Below are positions 12,987 through 25,100 of a stretch of 64,000 bases of DNA, piece after piece. Numbering within the stretch: the stretch's first letter is position 1; every line of letters starts with the position of its first letter. The translations under genes and the position numbers were made by a program. Origin of the DNA: Dermatemys mawii (taxonomy: Eukaryota; Chordata; Testudines; Dermatemydidae); NCBI GenBank assembly GCA_007922305.1, contig ML677335.1:14785734-14849733 (forward strand), given 5' to 3'. The notes beneath the pieces are model-generated. The model had not been told where the DNA came from. It saw nothing but the letters and a program-made list of their open reading frames with translations, and ran no database searches.

Positions 12987-14602
12987 GATGGGGGTGAGGA
13001 TAGGATGTTATTGAGGTCTCAAGGATGGGTAGAACTAAAAATGGTGCCACGGTTCCTCCACCTTCCATGTTCTGGAAAAGATATCAAATGGCATTTAGTC
13101 GCTACTGCTCATCAAAATAAAGGGTATAAACCTCAACTTATTTGCTGTTCCAAAAGAAGTGACCTTGTAAGGTGCCAAATTGAATCTTTCACAAGAATGC
13201 TAATCACATCCCTGACCTCCCTCCACATTTTGTAGTCCTGACTTTTTGGTTTCGAGGCTCCGTAACTCCCATGACTCCTGTGCACCTTCACAAGAGACAT
13301 TGGCTGGCAGATTTGCATAACAGTACTACTCCTAGCCCTATTCTTATTCTGCTTCCAGGGCAGCTCACCCTTGATCTCTCGTCCCTTCATCACAGCATGC
13401 TGGGCTCGCCTAGAGAGTGGTACTCTGCTGCATTTTTGGGGTCTAGACCACACTTGTGGGTACCCCGATCCTGCTCCTTTGCAATCAATATCAGTTCTGA
13501 TGCAGCTGTTGGCCTACATGCCCACAAGGGGGAAATGGGTGATGAAACAGATTCTTTCCCCTGATAAGAATAATGGCCATCTCACCACTTAATTACCAAC
13601 TGCACAGTAATTTTGCAAGAAATATTTGTTAGCATTCTACTTCTTTAATGATAAAAATTGTTATTTGATCATAATTTATATATATTTTATAACCATGACC
13701 TGGCTTGGTTTTTGTAATGCATGTGTTTTTCATAAGAGAAAAGAATTCATTATCAAATGTGAGAACAATACAGTAACGGAAGGTTATTTTATATGAAAAT
13801 ACTGTTGATTGTTCCTTCCCTAGAAATCTTGCTTGGCAGTTTGCTTCCTGCTAAATGAATCAGCAAATGCTGATAATGAAAGTTGTTAATATATAATACA
13901 ATATCCAGTCCTGCACTTGTTCCTTATAAAGTTCTTTTGTGATTAGTGATTCACATCACCTTTTGATTATAGTCTCTGAGTACAAACAATTTCTTAATTT
14001 AAATTAATGGCCTTGGTATTTTGAAGTAAACATCCCCTTTTGTTTAGCACCATTTCCTATTCTGTTAACAAAACAGAGTTTTGTTGTAATTAGTCAGTCT
14101 AAATGATGGAAAAATAGTCATGTACAGGAACGATTAAAAACAGGCACTTTTTCTCACGTTGAAATTAATCACTTATCTCACTTACCATATGAATCTAACT
14201 TACCATACAAATATAACAGGGATGTTCTATATAAGTTACCAAAAAGTAGCTAGCATCATGTGATTTTTACCCAGTTAGGAATGGTTTAAGCTAAACTGCT
14301 TATCTATTCTACTGTTAAAAATCTGTGCTTTATTTCCAGTTTGAATTTGTCTAGGTTTATCTTACAGACACTGGATCCTGTTATGCTTTTGTGAGGTATG
14401 TTAAAGAGCTATGTGGCCTTTAGAGTCAAAATAGGAAAATAACAGTCATTTTATTACAGACTGAGCTGACTTTAAAGTAAATTTTAAAAAGTCTCTTTTC
14501 TACTGTAACTTTCACAAGAAGTTCAAAGTCCTAGTCATGAGTGAAGAGACTCTTTCATGTTGAGCCTAGGAAAAGAATCAGTTAGCAAAACATATTGAGA
14601 AA
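12987..14602. other. Intergenic AT-rich DNA
   Basis: No gene or repeat could be recognised. The section 13600-14300 is evenly AT-rich, without tandem structure. It is a reasonable place to look for conserved non-coding elements, but nothing here shows conservation by itself. Confidence 0.35.
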
Positions 14603-16447
14603 TAGGATCTCACACAAGAGAGATTGGTGGGAGTCTCTGTGTCTTTCTGTCAAGCCCCTCTAAGTTATAGAACACCAACAGAACCAATGTCTTCAGGGCT
14701 GAGGATGTGAGGGAGATTCCTAAACCTGAGCCATTCTTTTTAGGTGATAGATCTGAGGAGTTGTCCCAGATTGAAGTGTCATTAGAGGAGGTTTTCGAAC
14801 AAATTGATAAATTAAACAGCAGTAGGTAATCAGGACCAAATGGTATACACCCAAGAATTCTGAAGGAACTCAAATGTGAAATTGCAGAACTACTAACTGT
14901 AGTCTGTAAACTATCATTTCAATCAGCTTCTGTATAAGATGACTGGAGGATAACTAATGTGACACCAATTTTTAAAAAGGATTCCAGGCAATTATAGGTC
15001 TGTAAGCCTGACTTTAGTACTGGGAAAACTGGGTGAAACTATAAAAAAAGAACAATATTGTCAGACATATAGATGAACATAATTTGTTGAGAAAGAGTCA
15101 ACATGGTTTTAATAAAGGGATATCATGCCTCACCAATCTAGTAGAATTCTTTCAGGGCATCAACAAGCATGTGGACCAACAGGCTCCAGTGGATATAGTG
15201 TACTTAGATTTTCAGAAAGCCTTTGACACGGTCTCTAACCAAAGGCTCTTACAGAAAGTAAGCTGCCACGGGATAAGAGGGAAGGTGCTCTCATGAATTG
15301 GTAACTGGTTAAAAGATAGGAAACAAAGGGTAGGTATAAATAGTCAGTTTTCAGAATGGAGAGAGGTAAACAGTGTTGTCCTCCAGGGGTCTGCTCTGGG
15401 ACCAGACTATTCAACATATTTATAAATGATCTGGAAAAAGGGGTAAACAGTGAGATGGCAAAATTCACAGGTGATGCAAAATTACTAAAGATAGTTAAGA
15501 CAGGCAGACTGCGAAGAGCTACAAAAGGCTCTCTCAAAACTGGGTGATGGGCAACAAAATGGCATGTATAATTTAATGTTGATAAATGCAGAGTAATGCA
15601 CATTGGAAAGCATAATCCCAATGACAAATATAAAACAATGGGGTCTCTCATGAAAGAGATCTTGGAGTCATTGTGGGTAGTTCTCTGAAAACATCTACTC
15701 CATGTGCAGTGGCAGTCAAAGAAGTGAACAGAATGCTGGGAATAATTAAGAAAATGATAGATAATAGGACAGAAAATATCATGTTGCCTCTATATAAATC
15801 CATGGTACTCCGACATCTTGAATGTGGTTGCCCAATCTCAAAAAAAGATATATTGGAATTGGAAAAGCTTTAGAAAAGTGCAAAAAAAATTATTAGAGAT
15901 ATGGAACGGCTTCCGTTTGAGGAGAGATTAATAAAACTGGGACTTTCTGGTCTTGGAAAAGAGATGGCTAAGAGGAGAGATGATTCAGGTCTATAAAATC
16001 ATGACTGGTGTAGCAAAAATAGATAAGGAATGTTGTTTACTACTTCTCATAACACAAGAACTAGGGGTCACCAAATGAAATTAATAGGCAGCATGTTTAA
16101 AACAAGTAAAAGGAACTATTTCTTCACACAAGACACAGTCAACTTGTGGAACTCCTTGCCAGAGGATTTTGTGAAGGCCAAGATGATAACAGAGTTCAAA
16201 AAAGAGCTAGATTAAATTCATGAAGGATGCGTCCATCAATGGCGATTAGCCAGGATGGGCAGCCATGGTGTCCCTAGCTTCTGTTTGCCAGAAGCTGGGA
16301 ATGAACAGCAGGGGATAGGTCAGTTGATGATTACCTGTTCTGTTCATTCCCTTTGAGGCACCTGGCACTTGCCACTGTTGGAAGACAGGATACTGGGCTA
16401 GATGGACTTTTGGTCTGAGCCAGTATGGCCATTCTTATGTTCTTATG
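14603..16447 (+). mobile_element. CR1 LINE, 5'-truncated and inactive
   Basis: The copy carries the reverse transcriptase (RT) region in broken frames. 15084-15296 encodes KSQHGFNKGISCLTNLVEFF and DIVYLDFQKAFDTVSNQRLL, typical CR1 RT motifs. The following block, KFTGDAKLLKIV near 15460-15495, replaces the FADD-type catalytic pair seen in active CR1 with TGD. A later segment (15673-15873) holds NIMLPLYKSMVLRHLECG, and 16030-16215 has [18 protein letters not shown] and [11 protein letters not shown]. The 3' end is GCCATTCTTATGTTCTTATG, the usual CR1 terminal repeat. Several frameshifts and stops separate these pieces. It lies upstream of both EXOC6 first exons. Confidence 0.92.
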
Positions 16448-18428
16448 ATACTCCCTGGACAAGAACAAATTTCATCACAAAGTCTGTATGTTTCCCTAAA
16501 AGATTTAGTAGTTGGCAAATACAAATATTTTTTGCAAGCCATGCACTGGTGATCTAGCCATGTAACATACCAGTTCTTTATATAGCTACTTAAATTGCCC
16601 TAATCACCATAGTATTTCCCAGTTTAGTAAAAGAATGTGAACACATTTTCGCTCCTCCACCTGCTTGAAACATTTGCACATACAGAGAGAAAGAGAATGC
16701 ATTTTAGCTGGAGTGATGCTTCTCTGGCCAGCCTCCACTGCTCCTGACAGAACCAGGATTCCTTTGACCTCCTAATTTGGGGAGGAGAGCAGAAGAGACA
16801 GCATAGATCTAAACATGAAATGTTAATAAATGTATTGATCCAAAATTCCCAACATAAAATAAAAAGTCTCTGCATAATGTTTGCATCATTCAATTTTTAG
16901 TTTCCTCCACGATTCATTTTTTATTCTCTGAACTAGTTCCTTGAACTAATTGTATTCTGACAAGCAGTGTGGGTTGCATAAATAGACATAATCATTTCAC
17001 ATATGACAAGCTATAGTACAGTATCTTCTGCAATCCCTTATCACGATCACAGCAAGGTGCTGTGAGAAATAGAAGTTATGACTCATCTCCAGCAACTTGT
17101 GGTGAATGATACACCCCTCTCACACTCCAGGGGACTTCTAGCCAATATGTAAAAGGCTATCTATATAGTTCCTACAGGTTTAATATTAAACTTAGTTTGT
17201 CCAAAATGTGTTAATCTCAAAAGCATTGGATTACAGAGACCGAAGTGTTACAAATACATAACCAACACATCATGTCATGGAGGTGTTTACTTTATAATTA
17301 AATCTTATTCTTTATACAATTTCAGGTTTTGTTTTTCAAAATGATATATCATCATTGCACATCCCAGTAACACATAGAACACTGACAACTATGAAAGAGA
17401 TGTGGCTTGTCATTAACAAGTATTAAAGTAGCTTGTCATTAACAATTAGCTATTGATTGGTCCCTTTATTTAAAATCTTGTAATCCCTCCCATTCAAGTC
17501 AATGGAAGTTTTCTGTGCAAAATGGCTGTGCAAAGAAGAAAAAAACATTACAGAAAATGCTCCCTGTCTAGGAGGTTGCTAGCTTGAGTTAGTACACTTG
17601 AGGTACTTCACTTGATCTAGCCTGGCTTGAGTGAGACTGACCATGCTGGAAAGGTTAACTCAAGCATCCTTGAGTTACTGTGTCACACAGTCATGCTGAC
17701 TGAAGTGAAAGCACTTGCTTTCTAGGAGTACATCCCACTATTCTTAGTGCTGCAGTATTCTGAACCGCTCTTTCCACACGTCTGTCATGTGTTTAATCTG
17801 TTCTGCTCATGTGGGCAGAAATGGTGTTGACTAGTTACTTGTTACAGTACACAACTTCCATTCATGTTCCTTGTTTGTATTCCGCTGGAAAGCCATGGCT
17901 GCCACTCTGAATGCTTAGTGGGATCCCAGCCCAGCACCTGATCCCCCTGCCTGGCTTACAGGGGCAGAGGTGCCTTTATGAGGCCACAGGTACCAGCACA
18001 TGATTCTTTTTACTCCACAGCTCCTGCTGCTCCTGCTTCACTTGGAGTGGCAGGAATGGCTGGTTTGTTCTGTATCAGTGTTCCTGCTCAGGACGCTTTG
18101 ACTGACTGGGGTTTATTGTGTTAGTGATACTGAAATAAAATGGCGATTGTTAAACATGCCCCCCCCCAGTGCAATCAAAACACTCAAAAAAACCAAAGGG
18201 ATTAAACAAAGAAGTATTTTATTCAAAGTCAATAACACTGTCTGTGCAGCTGTTTTGAGCATTTAACAGTGGAACGAACCATGCTAGCAATCCTGCTGCT
18301 TTAAACAGTTAATAGTAAAACAGTGAACAACAGTAGCAGTCCTGCTGCCTACAGCATATGTGATGTGCACAAGGGATAAATTGCCATGTTATATATATGG
18401 GAAGTGCACATGGTCAGGGTACCTGTCG
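16448..18428. other. Intergenic DNA without a recognisable gene
   Basis: No coding segment is supported. A TTGAGTTA/AACTCAAG-rich stretch at 17570-17700 has the look of an old MITE with repeated CTTGAGT words, but no ends were found. A C-run (18161-18169) is compositional only. Confidence 0.35.
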
Positions 18429-18903
18429 TCATTCCAACCTCCCTTCACAGGTGTGGGTTGTTGAGGGTAAACCTGACCCTGGGCTGGCAAACACTCCTAC
18501 CCAGAGATTGCTAGCTGCATGCAGCTCATTGTATTGTGCAGGAGAGTTCATGGCTCCAGGATGAGTCTGGATCTGAACTAAGGCTGGGTTATTCTGGTAC
18601 CTCCTGGCTGTAATGCCTAGAAGGTATTCAAACATGGCCATTTACTGCTGGCTCTCTTCATGCTGCTGTTGATAGTGTTGCTCAGTCATGGCTACCCTGC
18701 ACTCCTCCCTCTCCTGTATTTTCTCAGGTGCCTTTCAACCCTACTTCCCTCCACAGCAGGAGAAGCCCAGCACCCAGTACAGGTTAGTTCTCTACAGACA
18801 GTGATGGGTCTTTTATGCCATTCCGCCCCTTCAACCATTACAGTACTAGTGAAGAGTCTCACCTTGCTGAGTCAATGCTAGTTCCTCTTTTGCTTCCTCC
18901 CTA

Positions 18904-19060
18904 ACCTAGAATCTTAGAATATCAGGGTTGGAAGGGACCTCAGGAGGTCATCTAATCCAACCCCCTTCTCAAAGCAGGACCAATCCCCAATTAAATCATC
19001 CAATAGACTTTTGCCCCACATCCCTAGTCCAACCCCCTGCTCAAACACTGAGTTATCCCT
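18904..19060 (-). mobile_element. CR1 3'-end fragment
   Basis: The plus strand reads AGAATATCAGGGTTGGAAGG, GACCTCAGGAGGTCATCTAA and CCAACCCCCTTCTCAAAGCA. This is the well-known antisense form of the CR1 3' untranslated region. Part of the motif (AGTCCAACCCCCTGCTCAAA) recurs at 19026-19045, so the fragment carries a partial internal duplication. It sits inside the Harbinger-like remnant. Confidence 0.85.
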
Positions 19061-19182
19061 CCTCCTGTTTCCCCATCATCTCCTGAGAGTCATGGGTGAG
19101 GGCAGAATGGCTGTGGCCCCCGTGATGAGTGTCAGCACTGAAGCCATTGTGGCTGGTGACAGCTATGGCTCTGAGTTATTCA

Positions 19183-19317
19183 CAGGTGCTGGAACTAAGG
19201 CGTGCCAGGGTGTGTGTGTGTGTGCTGGCTTGAAGTGGTTTCCATTATGTACAGGGTTTACATTTTGGTTCAATGGCTCTCAGCACCTCCACTATAAAAA
19301 TTGTTCCTGCACCCCTG
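19183..19317 (-). mobile_element. Short hAT-type MITE (copy 1 of a family with 56881-57018)
   Basis: The ends are CAGGTGCTGGAAC on the left and GTTCCTGCACCCCTG on the right, an imperfect terminal inverted repeat. Inside, AGTGGTTTCCATTATGTACAG and GGTTCAATGGCTCTCAGCAC are the reverse complement of blocks in the copy at 56881-57018. An internal GT-repeat (19210-19223) has expanded in this copy. No clear 8-bp TSD was found here. The copy interrupts the coding-like stretch of the surrounding remnant. Confidence 0.65.
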
Positions 19318-19560
19318 CACAGTTGGTTACCCACAGACTTCCCCAGCGGCCCTTGAGCTGTCCAGGGTGTAATCATAAGTCCTGCTGACATCACCCCACA
19401 GTTGAATGGCTTGATGTCAGCTTCAGACCAGTTAGCCACACATCGGGAAGAAGGCTTTCCCCCTGACTCCACACCAGACTGAACAAGTGCAATAGCAAAG
19501 CTAGAACAAATACTACAGGTGCACAGAGCTTCATACAAGGCAAGATCTGACTGCTGAAGT

Positions 19561-22025
19561 GGGGGTATGTATCCTGGGAGGAGCTAACTTCTGGTCAGAA
19601 GGCAAAGAAGCAACAAATAACCCATGATGGGAATTTTGCAAAAGGTGCTGAGGGACTCTCAGCACTTGAGTGTATCATAAGTTGCGTCCCCACTACATTA
19701 CTAGCTCAAGCTTCAACCTACTCCACCATTGGTCTAACTACATTGAACCGAAAGCACCATTTAACTACAGAGGCTAGAGATTTTTGTGTGTAGATGTGAA
19801 CCGGGTTGGGGCAACACTTGAGCTATACCTTGAACTAACAAAGAAGTGACAACAAGCCCTATAATTTTACCATCAAAATGTTTGTGATGATCGGATATTG
19901 CCACTGTTTTTATGTACAGCTATGAATATTAAGTCAAACCATCTTAAAACAAAAGTAATAGGAAAAGCTACAAAAATAATCAGAGCACCAACTCTGCTTG
20001 TTTCTCATGCATACCCTAATACATAGTGGGCTAGAACTGGCAATGTAAATAGTGCTTTTAACTCACATTTCAATCAATGGGATTGAAGGCACACAGTACA
20101 TTCCAGAATTGGGCCCCACAGCCTCTATAGGTCTGTTAAAAATAAATTTATGGCCCCAATTCTTGAGTAGTACCTTAGTCTGTAAGTAGGCCCATTAATT
20201 TCATGTACTTAATACAGCCCAGATAGTTGTCTAACAAGCAAAAAGTTAATTTGTTCATTACAGGGTAAGAATGTACCAAATCCAATAAATGCATTCATCA
20301 AGAGTAGGTGTGCTTATCTTCCAAGGATGGCCAATAACATAGCTGTGAGGATGGTTGCAGAGACTCTCATAAAAATTAACCACACTGATTGCTGGATACA
20401 GTCCTACAAAAGAAGTAGCTGGATCTAATTGAAGTTAGAGTTCTGTCGTTTCATTTATTATTTCTTTTGACCTTGAATCAGAAATGTAGTGAAAGTAGAC
20501 AAAACCAGGAAATGTAGCTGTGACTCAGGCCACTAACTAATCATTTTAATAACTTCTGTAATTATTAAACTAACTTTTTAATGTCCTCAGTTATTGTAAA
20601 AGTTAATACCTAATCTCCCTTCTTTTAGTGCAAGATTAGAACTCTTAGTCAAGCCATCCTTTCGTCTGCATTTGTGTGACATCCAGTGGCTGGATAGGTC
20701 AATCACAAGTGTGTATTATCTGTTAATGGCACAAAAGATGAATCCCAAACACTATTTGTTACACAATAGTGAGCACCTGAAATATTTATTACAGAGCAGT
20801 TAACTTTTATTTAAAGAATAAAGACAAAATGTAGAGAAAAAGCTTGTGCAAGAGATAGTTGTCTGAAAGAGGCACAGGATTTATAATAAAGAGATTGCTG
20901 CTAAATTTCTGGGGTCTCCGCTGCACAAAACAGTTTTGCTAAAAGATCCTAGCAATCGGGGCTCAGTCCTACTCTTATTGATGTAATGGTAACACTCAAA
21001 TTCATTTCAGCAGGAGCAGGATTGGGATCTAAGTTAAGTTTATATTTAAGTCTCTGAGTGAGATACCAAAATAGATAAGCTATAAAAAGACTGCCCTTTC
21101 CACACAACACTGTCTGCCAGCATTAGGCTTCCAGTCATTTGTTTCTCAATGCATTTGGCTCTCTGTCCTCAAGTTTGACAGAACTGGATGAGATTGAGAT
21201 TCATTTGAGGAAGTTGTACCAGAGATTTTCCCTGCTGCGGATTAACAGTCAGACAATGACTTGAAATCAGTGGTGCTCAGAGCAGAGTCAGGAGTCCACC
21301 CACTAGGTTCTCAATGCAAGATTGGGGCCTACATAATGAATTGGTGTGAGTTTTATGTATAGCACGAAGAGACACCATCAACTTAAAAATCACACTTCTA
21401 TTATAACAGCATACCTATTACCATACAAATTTACTGTACCTAAAATTACTAAACTGAAAGAGATTAAAGCATAAACATTCTTTGCTTTTTTAGTGTACTT
21501 TTGCATTTCACAGCCCTTTTCCCTACCAGTTTTCTGTTTGTGTGGGTCTTTCACAGAGCAACAGGGAAAACACAAACATTTGAAAAGCAGGAAAACGTGA
21601 TTTCAAATCCACAGAAATTGACAGAGGGACTCTAAGTAGGTGTCCTGTCTGAAACTATTTGTAAATCATGTTTTGAAGATAACGACATTTCAGGTTTTTG
21701 GTGTCCCCTTTCATCTGCAATATTTATCATCAATGAAATGTTTTAAATGTGTTAATGAACTAGTTAATGCTTTTGACAACAGTTTCCCTGAAAATAATAA
21801 ATAAGTTCATCTTCAAGAAAATACATTAATAAAGTGGGTACAGTGTAATAGGCACATTACTAGAGGAGACAGGAAAACAGCAGCTGTGCAGCATTCTTGG
21901 ACACGAAGTCCTCAGGAATAACAAGGTCAGCCCAGGGTCTGATTTTTCACTGCTGGTTTTGCTGACTACAGATTCATTCTGGTAATGATAGTAAACAGAA
22001 TAAAAGTCCTGTTTCATGATCTGCA
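19561..22025. other. DNA upstream of the alternative EXOC6 exon
   Basis: No gene or complete repeat was recognised. 19680-19880 resembles a decayed Harbinger-type MITE (GCGTCCCCACTACATTACTAG). In the last 80 bp before the exon at 22026 there is a Maf/NF-E2-like half site, TGCTGACTA (21960-21968), and a GATA consensus, TGATAG (21986-21991). Promoter function is inference only; no CpG island or well-placed TATA box is present. Confidence 0.35.
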
Positions 22026-22147
22026 ATGGCTAGAAAAAGCAAACTAAACTTGCTGGAGCTTTATTCAGAAGAAAACAAAGATCAAATATATGAAAATGTC
22101 TTTGCTGAGATTGAGTCATTTGAGTTGCCTCTTGGAACCAGTTTAAG
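22026..22147 (+). CDS. EXOC6: EXOC6 alternative first coding exon (upstream N-terminus)
   Basis: ATG at 22026 sits in a good context (G at -3, G at +4). It opens 40 full codons plus AG before a GT donor (GTAGGC at 22148). The peptide is MARKSKLNLLELYSEENKDQ then IYENVFAEIESFELPLGTSL. The split Arg codon (AG plus G) completes in exon 2 at 58595, giving ...LRSVYDDQ in frame. Mammalian EXOC6 has a known isoform with an unrelated first exon whose core, as I recall it, is YENVLAEIQSFELP, a close match. If unspliced, the frame stops at once (TTA AGG TAG), as expected of an exon ending. No CpG island is present. It would start a minor or tissue-restricted isoform with a 41-residue alternative N-terminus. 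Transcript evidence is needed for the 5' UTR. Confidence 0.82.
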
Positions 22148-25100
22148 GTAGGCATCATTTATATCATATTATATTGTATAAAATGGATTTGTTTTATTCT
22201 TAGGGTGTGGTTTCCCTCATCCCCTGGTACTGGAGACCTAATCCTGCACACACTGAAATTCATAGGAAAACTTCCTTTGAATTGATTGGGAATAGGATTG
22301 GGCCCTAAAAGAACAAGCATAGACTAAAAGCCTCTACTGAACACCTTCTCACCAGAACAAGGGGTGTCTTTACAGACTTACCACATGTACTCCATGAAAC
22401 AAGAAATTACTTTTATAAATGAAAACAAGAAACAATCACTGTTTTTCCATAATGGAATGCTTTTAATTTATTATCAGCCAATGCCATCAGCTACATGCTT
22501 GAAAAAATAGGTGAATGACCTTTATTTCAGATATTTTAGAGAGACAGTACCCTTGTTTATTATTAAAGTGAACCTACATGCAGTTAAGTTTTACTTAGTG
22601 AAGTTCCTAAATGTCTTTGAAAAAATTAAAAAGAATGCATCTACAGTTTATTGCATTTTCATGGACATGTTTAGCTCTATATATTAATGTTTAGTTTATA
22701 TATATGTTTAGTTTTACTGTTGGTGTCTGCAGCAGAGTGTTAAAAATAGCTTGTTTGGTATTGTGGTTGTCCCTTTGCAGTAAGGATCAGACTAAAGAAA
22801 GAAACCATATATCTTCATTTAGAAATAAGATGCAAGTTTCAGGAAAAATTAAATTATCACCTTATTCTGTAAATAACTTGAGTGATGAAAAAAAGGAATG
22901 TAGGAAGAATTATACTACATATTCATGATTTCTACCGGGAAATAATATAGGAAAGATAGCTAAAACCTGAAAATAGTTTCCTCCTCTGAGTTACCTCTCC
23001 CCTGCATCACTGCCTGAACTCTACTTTGTAGGGGCTTGTCTACACTTAGGCCTGGCCTACAGTATGGGATTATTTTGGAATTAGCTGAGTTAAATTGAAT
23101 TAAAACTGATTCCATCCACATGACCAAGCTGGTTTTGTCAATTAAAAGGGCTCTTAAAAGCCGGTTTCTGTATTCCACCTCAGCAAGGGGAGTAGCACTA
23201 AAATCGACATCGTAGTTCTGGATTAGAGGTACTGCGGATGCAATTCAACGTTATTGGCCTTTCGGAGCTATCCCAGAATGCTCTTTTGTGACCGCTCTGG
23301 ACAACACTTTCAACTTAGATGCACTAGCCAGGTAGGCAGGAAAAGCCCCAGGAACTTTTGAATGTCATCTCCTGTTTGGCCAGAGTGGCAAGCTCATCAG
23401 CACAGGTGACTGTGCAAGGCCCACCATCACAGGCGACCATGCAGAGTCCACCAGCACAGGAGATCACGCAGTCCCAGATTCGCAAACGAGCTCCAACATG
23501 GACCAAATGGGAGGTAGTGGATCTCATCGCAGTATGGGGAGAAGAATCTGTTATGGCAGAACTATGTTAGAAAAAATAAAAGAAATGCAAATACATACAC
23601 CAAAATCTCTAGGGGCATGATGGAAAGAGGCTACTCCAGGAACACATAGCAGCGTCATGTAAAAATCAAGAAGCTCAGGCAAGCCTCCAAAAAACACGGG
23701 GGCAAATGGGTGCTCTGGGTCACAGCACCATACAGGCCGTGTCTACTGTGAACTGCATGCAATTATGGGGGGTGACGCCACCACTGTCCATGGACACCTG
23801 CAAGGGGGGAATCACACAGAGCGAGAAGGATGATTTTTTAGAAGATGAAGAAGAGGAGGAGGAGGACAGTGCACAGGAGGCAAGTGATGAATCCGTTCTC
23901 CCCGGCAGCCAGGAACTGTTCATCGCCCTGGAGCCAATACCCTCCACTCTCTCCCAAGGGTGGGTCCTGGACCATGACACTGGAAAAGGCAATTCTGGTG
24001 AGTGTACCTTTGTAAATACAATACAGGGTTTAAAAGCAAGTGTGTTTAATGATTCATTTGCCCTGAAGACTTGTGATGCATTTGTCTCCAGTACAGCTAT
24101 TGGAAAAGTCTGTTAATGTGTCTGGGGACTGAGCGGCAATCCTCCAAGGACATGTCCATGAAGCTCTCCTGGAGGTACTCTGCAAGTCTTTGCAGTAGGT
24201 TTCTGGGTAGGGCTGCCTTATTCTGTCCTCCATGGTAGGACACTTTACCCCACCAGGCCAGTAGCAAGTAGTTGGGAATCATTGCTTCACATAGCAGGGC
24301 AGTGAAAGCTCCTGGGTTTTGGGTGCATTCAAGCAACATTTGTTCTTTATCTCTCTGTGTTAGCCTCATGAGAGTGATATCATTCATGGGCACCTGACTG
24401 AACGAGAGAAATTTGTTCAAGGGAACAATCAGAAGTGTCTGTTTACGCTGGGGTGTTTGCATTTGGCTGAGGCCTGATCAGAGTCACGCGGGGGTGGGGA
24501 GGGGAAGAGGGGCAGACCGTCTACGCTGGGCTGTTCGCATGTAATTTAAAACAGTGGTCATCAAATTGGGGTGCGTGCACCCCCAGGGATGTGCGAAACC
24601 ACCCCCGGGGGTGTGTGAGACCCTGGTGCTGCCACCGATCCCACCGATATCCCTGGCTAGCTATTTTAGTACTGCTGAAATGCCGCAGCGGAAAGTGGAA
24701 GCTTTCACTTTCCGCAGTGGCATTTTGGCAGACATCCCCCAGGGGGCCGCACAACTTTTTCCTCAGCAAGAAGGGGCCACTGAGGAAAAAGTTTGAAGAC
24801 CCCTGGTTTAAAGGGCCTACCAAAAGCAAAAACACATATCTGGTACATAGATCCAACTGAATCTTGAAAATTTTTGTCCCCAATCTGCCAAGTTCTCTAA
24901 GCTAAACAGAGAAAAATGAAGCAGTTCCCAGTGAAAATAAATACAAAATAATAATAGTGCACCAAAGAAATCTAGAACTAGAAAACTGATCTGGCAGCAC
25001 CAAAAAAACCAGCATCCAACACTTGGATCATGTTGGATCCAACTTGTAATGTTTTTATCCCAAATACAAAATATCTACTAGCTAATGAGGGAAATACTGG

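Larger units (their letters stand above)
18429..19560 (-). mobile_element. Harbinger-like Myb/SANT element remnant, interrupted
   Basis: On the minus strand, sequence above 18641 reads QEREECRVAMTEQHYQQQHE, then a stop, then MAMFEYLLGITARRYQNN and ALVQIQTHPGAMNSPAQYNE (to 18429). This resembles the C-terminal part of Myb/SANT-like proteins carried by reptile Harbinger elements. A second open stretch (19538-19318) gives LVQSGVESGGKPSSRCVANW and looks coding-like. The remnant is interrupted by a CR1 fragment (18904-19060) and a MITE (19183-19317). I could not find terminal inverted repeats. The assignment rests on recalled family style and could be another repeat. Confidence 0.4.

Noticed and set aside
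15084..15873. CR1 RT frames as possible functional reverse transcriptase
   Set aside because: Frames are broken and the catalytic FADD position reads TGD; the copy is dead.
21999..22006. AATAAAAG as the TATA box of the alternative exon
   Set aside because: It lies only about 20 bp before the ATG, so a TATA-directed start would fall at or after the start codon.
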